Assembly: GCA_001600415.1 (NCBI GenBank)
Contig: BCJX01000002.1
Coordinates: forward strand, 622,124-634,368
DNA from: Pascua guehoae
Taxonomy: Eukaryota; Basidiomycota; Tremellomycetes; Trichosporonales; Trichosporonaceae
DNA length: 12,245 bases
Direction of reading: 5' to 3'
Of this stretch, positions 7,472 through 12,245 are shown one piece after another. Position 1 is the stretch's first letter. Each line of letters begins with the position of its first letter. The translations under genes and the position numbers were made by a program. The notes under the pieces were generated by a model, which saw only the letters and a program-made list of their open reading frames with translations, did no database searches and was not told the DNA's origin.

Positions 7472-10400
7472 ATGGGTAACGACCAGTCTCGCTCTTCCGC
7501 GGGAGAGGAGGCAGCCCAGGATGGGCCCATCGACTACTACGAGCTCCTCCAGGTGGACATTGAGGCGACACCGGATGAGATCAAGGTCTGTTTGTCTTTG
7601 GTGGCTCACCCGGCCTGAAACGCATACTGACTCGTCGCAGAGGTCGTACAGGAAGCTGGCGGCAAGTGTCGCGTGCATACGGGACGCAGCGAGAAATCTA
7701 ACCAGGTGCAGCTCGTAAACCATCCAGACAAGAACCCCCATCGCGTCGAGGAAGCAACAAAGCTCTTTGCCGACCTCCAGCAAGCTTACGAGGTGCGTGC
7801 CCACGGTGCAAGCGTCACGAACTGACGGGTAACAGATTCTGAGTGATCCCAATGTGAGTTTGGGCGTAACGCCTGCCTGTTTTCTGGCTCACCATGTAGG
7901 AACGAGCATTCTACGACCGGCATCGGGATATGCACATTGAGACCAATGACGACGACTTTTACGACCATGTCCGATCTGGCGATGCGGCCGCCAAAGACCC
8001 AAAGTCAAAGTTCAACCGGCGGAGACCGGGCGACCCGGGAGTCAAGCTCGAGCAGCTGATGCGGTTCTTTGACCCAAAGCTTGCGCGCAAGATGGACGAT
8101 TCAACAGAGGTGGGTCGAAGTAGGGCACGAGGCGGCTGACCCAACAGGGCTTCTTCTCCGTCTACCGATCGCTGTTCAACGTGCTTGCCTCTGACGAGGC
8201 TCTTCACACTCCCGAGGACCATGTGACTGTGCACTACCCGCCATTCGGCGACTCTACGACCCCCTGGGCGCCTCCGCCGGGCATGACCAAGGCGGAGCGG
8301 GCGCGGAGTGTGTGGGCGCGCGACTTTTACGTTGCGTGGGGCGAGTTTACGACCGAGAAGCGGTTCGAGTGGATCGGAAAGTGGGACACGGCTCGGGGCG
8401 AGGACCGCAATGTCCGCCGCTTGATGGAGAAGGAGAACAAGAAGATGCGCGAAGAGCACCGCAAAGAATACATTGACACGGTCAGGACGCTGGTTGGGTT
8501 TATCCAGAACCGTGACCCGCGGTACAAGGCGTACCAGGCCCAGCAGGCGCAGGCGAAAAAGGCCCGCCATCATGGCGACCCGCTCTCGCGCTCGGGTACC
8601 TCGACACCGGGTGGTGCTCGCGAGCCCCGCGTCGATATCGAGGCCGCACGCAAGCGCGAGGAGGAGCGCATGCAGGCCGCTGCCGCGTTCCAGGAGCAGG
8701 ACTGGCAGCGTGTACGCGACCCCGACGCAGACGAGGAAGACGTCATGGACGAGTATGTCGAGGAGGGCGACGGGACGGGCATCCGCTTGGACAATGGGGC
8801 CGGCGGCGAGATTTTCGAGTGTGTCGCGTGCAACAAGGAGTTTCACACCGAGGCCAGCTGGTCCAACCACGAGCGAAGCAAGAAGCACAAGCAGGCCGTG
8901 TGGCGGTGAGCTAGAGCATGCTCTGGTGACTAGCTGACAACCAGAATGGCAAAGGAGATGCGCGCCGAGGCTGCCGAGTTTGGCGACGACGACTTTGTCA
9001 CTCCCCAAGAGGGCACACCCGTCGACGACGAGGACAGCTTTGACGAGGACGAGCTGGTTGATGAGTTGGAGGAGCTGGAGCTCTTGGAGGCCGAGGACGC
9101 ATCGCTTGCGTGAGTTGAGCGTTTCTGGCCCTCTCGCTTACATTCCAGTGAAGCCACGAAGAAGTCTGCATCACCATCGCCAGAGCCGCTATCCCCGCCA
9201 AAGCCAAAGGTCAAGACCAAGACCAGGGGCAAGCCACAACCCGAGGCAGAACCAGAGCCTCAGCCAGAGGCTTCAGCGGCTCAAGCTGCTCCAGATGCTC
9301 CAGAAGAAGACGGCCACGACTCTGACGCGACTCCATCTGTGGCAGGGTCCAAGGCGCCTGAACTCTCAAAGCGCGAGAAGCGGCGAGCACGCGAGGCCAA
9401 GAAGAAGGCCGAGGAGGAGGCACAGCGGCTGGCAGCCAAAGAGGCAGCAAAGGAGGCCAAAAAGGCAGCCAAGAAGGGCGGCGCACCGCCGCCTCCGCCA
9501 CCACTAGCCAAGGGCAAGGCAAAGGACGAGTACTTTGTGCAGCCAAAGCGCAAGGGTAAAGACAAGGGCGGCAAAAAGCACGAAAAGGTGGTCATTACGC
9601 AGGACGACGTGGACAAGGTGGTCGCCGAGATCAAGGCGCTCTGTGCAAAGATGGTCGACAAGTGGGGGGAGCATTGGACGGGTGGGTGGTGCACCCCATG
9701 GTTCTGAGCTAACCCACCAGACCTACTTGTACGAGTGCGTGGCATGTTCCTGACCGAGGGCGATTCTGTCCCCGATCTCGCGGTACTCTGCCTCGGCCTC
9801 GGCAAGCCATATAGCGACCGCACGGCCAAGATCCAGCTCGCACTCGCTCTCGGACTCGCAGCCGGCCTCGGTGCTGAGCCGTCTGTGGTTGAGGCGTTTG
9901 ACCCAGTGTTTGAAGAGGGCGACAAGCGTGTGCTCCAGGGACTGGGCTGTACCGTCATTGATGACAATCTGGTGGGTACAAGCCCGAGCAAAAGTGCACG
10001 CAGTTTGTACTGACACGGCAGCGCGGCGCACACCCAATCTCTGCCGACCGACCACACCTCGTCTACATGCCCCACTGCCCCAAGACGCTGTACGAGTCCT
10101 TCCTGGCGACCAACTTTACGCCCCGGCTCGGCGCCTCCCCACCCACCGTGCTCCTCGGCAACGACCTCGTCGACTATCTCCCAGGCTATGTCCGCTACGT
10201 CCCCGGGACCCGCACCCCCGGCACGCCCGGAACGCCCGGCACACCGCTGCGCCCCGGTACACCCATTGTCAGTGCCCCCGGCACGCCCGGATTCAGCGGC
10301 CCCGGCACGCCCAGCGAGGACGACTTTGTCAAGCCCAAGAAGAAGCGCAAGAACCGCACACCCACCCCGCGCCCCGTCGAGGACAGCGTTCTCCGCCGCC

Positions 10401-10579
10401 TCGTGCCGCACTTTGACGTCTGGGCCATGTCCGAGCTCCCCGAGACGAACCTCCCGGGCTTTGCGCGTGCGTTCCTGTCCACTGCGTTCCAGTGGCTCCC
10501 CGCGGACAAGGTGGGCGAGGTCGATTGGGACACGCCCCTGCCGCCGGTCGAGCGGAAGAATGACGGCGAGGTGGTGTAG
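7472..10579 (+). CDS. JJJ1: Jjj1/DNAJC21-type J-protein fused to an SRR1 domain
   Basis: The J-protein part should stimulate Hsp70 ATPase on cytoplasmic pre-60S particles, with Rei1, to recycle Arx1; the SRR1 part (yeast Ber1, plant SRR1, human SRRD) has no settled biochemistry. Exons: 7472-7585, 7641-7661, 7712-7792, 7836-7853, 7900-8109, 8148-8905, 8945-9109, 9149-9681, 9721-9971, 10022-10579 (902 residues). J domain about 21-95 with HPD at 49-51. The Jjj1 signature VWARDFYVAWGEFTTEKRF and RLMEKENKKMREEHRKEY follows. The zinc finger has C373, C376, H389 and H395. An acidic segment (about 410-456), a Lys/Ala-rich charged helix (529-566) and a proline run (569-574) lead to the SRR1 domain, about 634-875: LAVLCLGLGKP (653-663), VVEAFDPVFEEGD, VYMPHCPKTLYESF (731-744), VLLGND (760-765). 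Domains and frame are clear. Start 7472 is preferred because fungal Jjj1 proteins commonly begin MGxxxS. The second C2H2 finger usual in Jjj1 is absent. Two separate genes are less likely: no in-frame ATG suits an independent SRR1 start. Confidence 0.92.
7662..7711 (+). other. GC-AG intron inside the J domain
   Basis: The 50-nt intron 2 of JJJ1-SRR1 starts GCAAGT after CTGGCG and ends GTGCAG. Splicing here yields RSYRKLA followed by LVNHPDKN, the expected J-domain helix II to HPD loop. No GT donor nearby gives the right frame, so a GC donor is needed. The rest of the donor matches the consensus for GC introns. Confidence 0.85.
9682..9720 (+). other. 39-nt intron at the J-protein/SRR1 boundary
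   Basis: Donor GTGGGT at 9682 and acceptor CACCAG ending at 9720. Splicing joins GEHWT to DLLVRVRG, creating the Asp codon across the junction. If the intron is kept, an in-frame TGA at 9705-9707 ends the protein at 641 residues, without the SRR1 core. This is therefore the decisive splice for the fused product. Confidence 0.85.
10200..10320 (+). repeat. PGTP-coding repeat within the SRR1 domain
   Basis: Repeated CCCGGCACG-type 9-nt codon blocks encode seven PGTP-like or PGT units at residues about 778-814, directly followed by the basic cluster KPKKKRKNR (821-829). The segment sits after the conserved VLLGND strand and before the final conserved helix, so it appears to be a loop expansion. 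Confidence 0.85.
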
Positions 10580-12003
10580 GGGGTTGTTCGGGACGGAGGG
10601 CGTGGTTGAGGCGGCTAGTTGGGTCTGTTGGCGGTTTAGAAGATAGAGGGAGGGTCGAGGCGACTTTTTCAGGGCCACATGCATGGTTGTAGCATCTTGC
10701 GTGGGCGTGGGCGTCGGAGTTGGAGTCGGGAGCATCCGGACGGAGGAGGAGAGTCGGATCGAGGAGTCGATGGGGGAGTCGACGGGGGAGTCGGATGGAG
10801 CAGTCAGAGAACAGTCAGAGAACAGTCAGATGGAGCAGTCAATGGCAAAGACCAACTTGCTCCGTCGGCGTTTCGGGCCACGCGTGTCGTGTTATCAGAC
10901 GTCGTGTGTCGTGTGTCGTGTCGTGTCGTATGCCATCTTCAGGGTGAAACACCGTCGCACTGTCGACTTTGACTTATCAGCGCAGTCCACCGCCAACACG
11001 TCCACCGCGTGTACCGCCCTCGGTCACCACGCCGCCCCGTCACCCGGTTACATGGCCAACCCCCTCAGCTACCACCACCACACCCCCCTGCCGCCAACTG
11101 AACCGCCGAGTCACAATTCCCATTCCCATTGTCAACTTGAAACTCGCAACTCGCAACTTGGACAATTGTCAATTGGACAATTGGGCGTCCACCCACGACA
11201 AACCCGGCTGAAAACGCGTCCACGGTATCTTGCGTCGTGTGCCCAACAGTGACGCTTCCAACGATGCCGTATGCCATGCGCGTCGGACATGTGGCGGTCG
11301 CACCCAGCGAACGTGAGAACGGCATCACCATGGCCCAGACACTGCAGACTGCAGGCTGCAGAGCCCAGTCCAGCGTACCAGCGCACCAGCGTGCCAGCGT
11401 CCGCCCGGCGCAGCACACGATACACACCGTACACTGCACACCACACCATACACCATCACCACACCGGAAACCGCCCACCACACCATACACGACCGAACAC
11501 GCAGACGAGCACCCAGGCCAAGCAAATCAGGAAACCTATTCCTGACCCCGCACGGCTGCGCGGCTCTAAGCCACCCCCAGATCCGGGGCCGCCCCAGCCT
11601 CGGGAGTACGGACCCAAACGGTCATGTTCCCGTGGGCCTAGAGTGGAAACAGCCCTAAAACTATTATTGTTCAGGCACGAGGCCGTTGATTTCCCCGGCC
11701 GACGCCACTACTGATTCACTGATGCACGAAAGCTTCGGTCGCGATCGGTCAGTGCAAGTCGGGGTGTTGGGTTGACTAGAGAATATTGTTGTGGTGGTGC
11801 TCGGTCATGGTGCAGGTGCGGGGTGGAATACCCGACGCTGGGCGGGTTAAATATATCATGGAAAAGTCTGCGCGGTGCTCGTATCTCGACACACCACAGC
11901 ACAGCACACCACATCACTACAGAACGCAACACCACAGCACCCAGACATCCCCAGACCACACACAACCACACACCACCCAGACGCCCCCCCCCCAACACAC
12001 AAA
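10580..12003. other. 1.4-kb gene-free region rich in short repeats
   Basis: No convincing gene on either strand; a plus-strand open frame from 10683 to 11252 is low complexity and lacks coding character. Repeats seen: 6-mers GTGGGC/GTCGGA at 10701-10730; GAGTCGATGGGG-like units at 10751-10795; the 11-mer CAGTCAGAGAA twice (10801-10822) plus a partial; GTCGT/GTGTCGT runs at 10901-10930; CTCGCAA and CAATTG motifs at 11141-11185; CACCACAC-type runs near 11440-11500 and 11890-11990. The distal part is presumably the promoter of the small gene at 12004. Confidence 0.65.
11847..11856 (+). promoter_or_regulatory. TATA-like element upstream of the small gene
   Basis: TTAAATATAT lies about 150 nt before the ATG at 12004, in an otherwise GC-rich region. 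It is followed by an A/C-rich leader running up to ACACAAAATG. Distance and leader composition are typical of an inducible or strongly expressed yeast promoter. Confidence 0.55.
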
Positions 12004-12228
12004 ATGTTCGACAAGCTCAAATCCCTCTTCCACTCCAAACCCCCCTCCACCCCACCCCCGGCCGGCTTCACGGGCGGCGAGGGCATCGAGCGGCGCGTGA
12101 CGGGCACCGTGGGCGGGGTGGCGGACAATTACCAGGGCGGCGAGGGGATTGAGCGGCGCACGACGACGAGGACGTCGGGGGGGGGGAGGGCGCCGGCGCT
12201 TGTGGCTGCGGGGGCGGGGGAGGCTTAG
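12004..12228 (+). CDS. Small hypothetical protein with duplicated GGEGIERR motif
   Basis: Not recognised. A single-exon frame of 74 residues starts MFDKLKSLFHSK, an amphipathic basic segment, followed by a proline-rich stretch (residues 13-20). GGEGIERR then occurs twice, at about residues 24-31 and 46-53, separated by VTGTVGGVADNYQ-like sequence. The tail is Gly/Ala-rich and has no Cys. There is no signal peptide or membrane segment. A strong TATA-like element and an A/C-rich leader with A at -3 support translation from this ATG. The tight internal repeat suggests a small structural or stress protein, but nothing here shows a function. Low confidence applies because the frame is short and GC-rich; TAG is at 12226-12228, 17 nt from the window end. 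Confidence 0.6.
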   Translation: MFDKLKSLFHSKPPSTPPPAGFTGGEGIERRVTGTVGGVADNYQGGEGIERRTTTRTSGGGRAPALVAAGAGEA

Positions 12229-12245
12229 GGAGGTGAGGGGGGGGG

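Noticed and set aside
7959..9008. 349-codon minus-strand frame opposite JJJ1
   Set aside because: It mirrors the coding strand of a well-supported conserved gene and shows no independent motif.
9735..10579. Separate SRR1 gene starting near 9735
   Set aside because: No ATG with upstream SRR1 sequence exists in frame, and the split Asp codon over the 9682-9720 intron ties this part to the upstream exon.
9281..10735. 484-codon minus-strand frame opposite the SRR1 region
   Set aside because: It is antisense to conserved SRR1 exons and spans introns of the real gene; codon bias alone explains its openness.
10683..11252. 189-codon plus-strand frame after JJJ1-SRR1
   Set aside because: It is built from simple repeats (VGVGVG, EQSENSQ) and changes composition repeatedly, with no support as a protein.

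Overview
The window is nuclear DNA of a GC-rich, intron-rich fungus. I read six protein-coding genes, five of them split by 29 introns in total. Most introns have GTGAGT/GTAAGT-like donors and YAG acceptors; the shortest are only 34-55 nt. Dense short introns, GC-rich codons and the recognisable proteins (eIF1A, the Spg1/Tem1 septation GTPase, Jjj1, SRR1) suggest a basidiomycete yeast, probably Tremellomycetes (Trichosporon/Cryptococcus-like). That placement is inference from style; no rRNA or tRNA is present to confirm it.

Layout from left to right. (1) 3-1456 (+): the 3' part of a maltose/galactoside O-acetyltransferase-like left-handed beta-helix enzyme, with four visible exons and unusually long, repeat-filled introns. 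(2) 1777-3010 (-): translation initiation factor eIF1A in six exons, starting with exons of 9 and 12 nt. (3) 3794-5069 (+): the small GTPase Spg1/Tem1 in eight exons. Genes 2 and 3 diverge from a 783-nt region. (4) 5348-6966 (-): an unrecognised coiled-coil protein in six exons, convergent with SPG1. (5) 7472-10579 (+): a ten-exon gene whose spliced frame joins a complete Jjj1/DNAJC21-type ribosome-biogenesis J-protein to an SRR1 domain, 902 residues in all. It diverges from gene 4 across 505 nt. (6) 12004-12228 (+): a small 74-residue protein with a duplicated GGEGIERR motif, downstream of a 1.4-kb gene-free stretch rich in short repeats and a good TATA-like element.

The genes do not form a pathway. 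They are ordinary fungal housekeeping and cell-cycle genes, with translation initiation (eIF1A) and 60S maturation (Jjj1) both represented. The most unusual feature is the apparent JJJ1-SRR1 gene fusion, in which the second zinc finger expected in Jjj1 is missing and an SRR1 domain takes its place. A 39-nt intron at the junction could switch between J-protein-only and fused products. No mobile element, CRISPR array, tRNA, rRNA or virus-like gene was seen. All exon boundaries were read by eye from splice signals and frame continuity.
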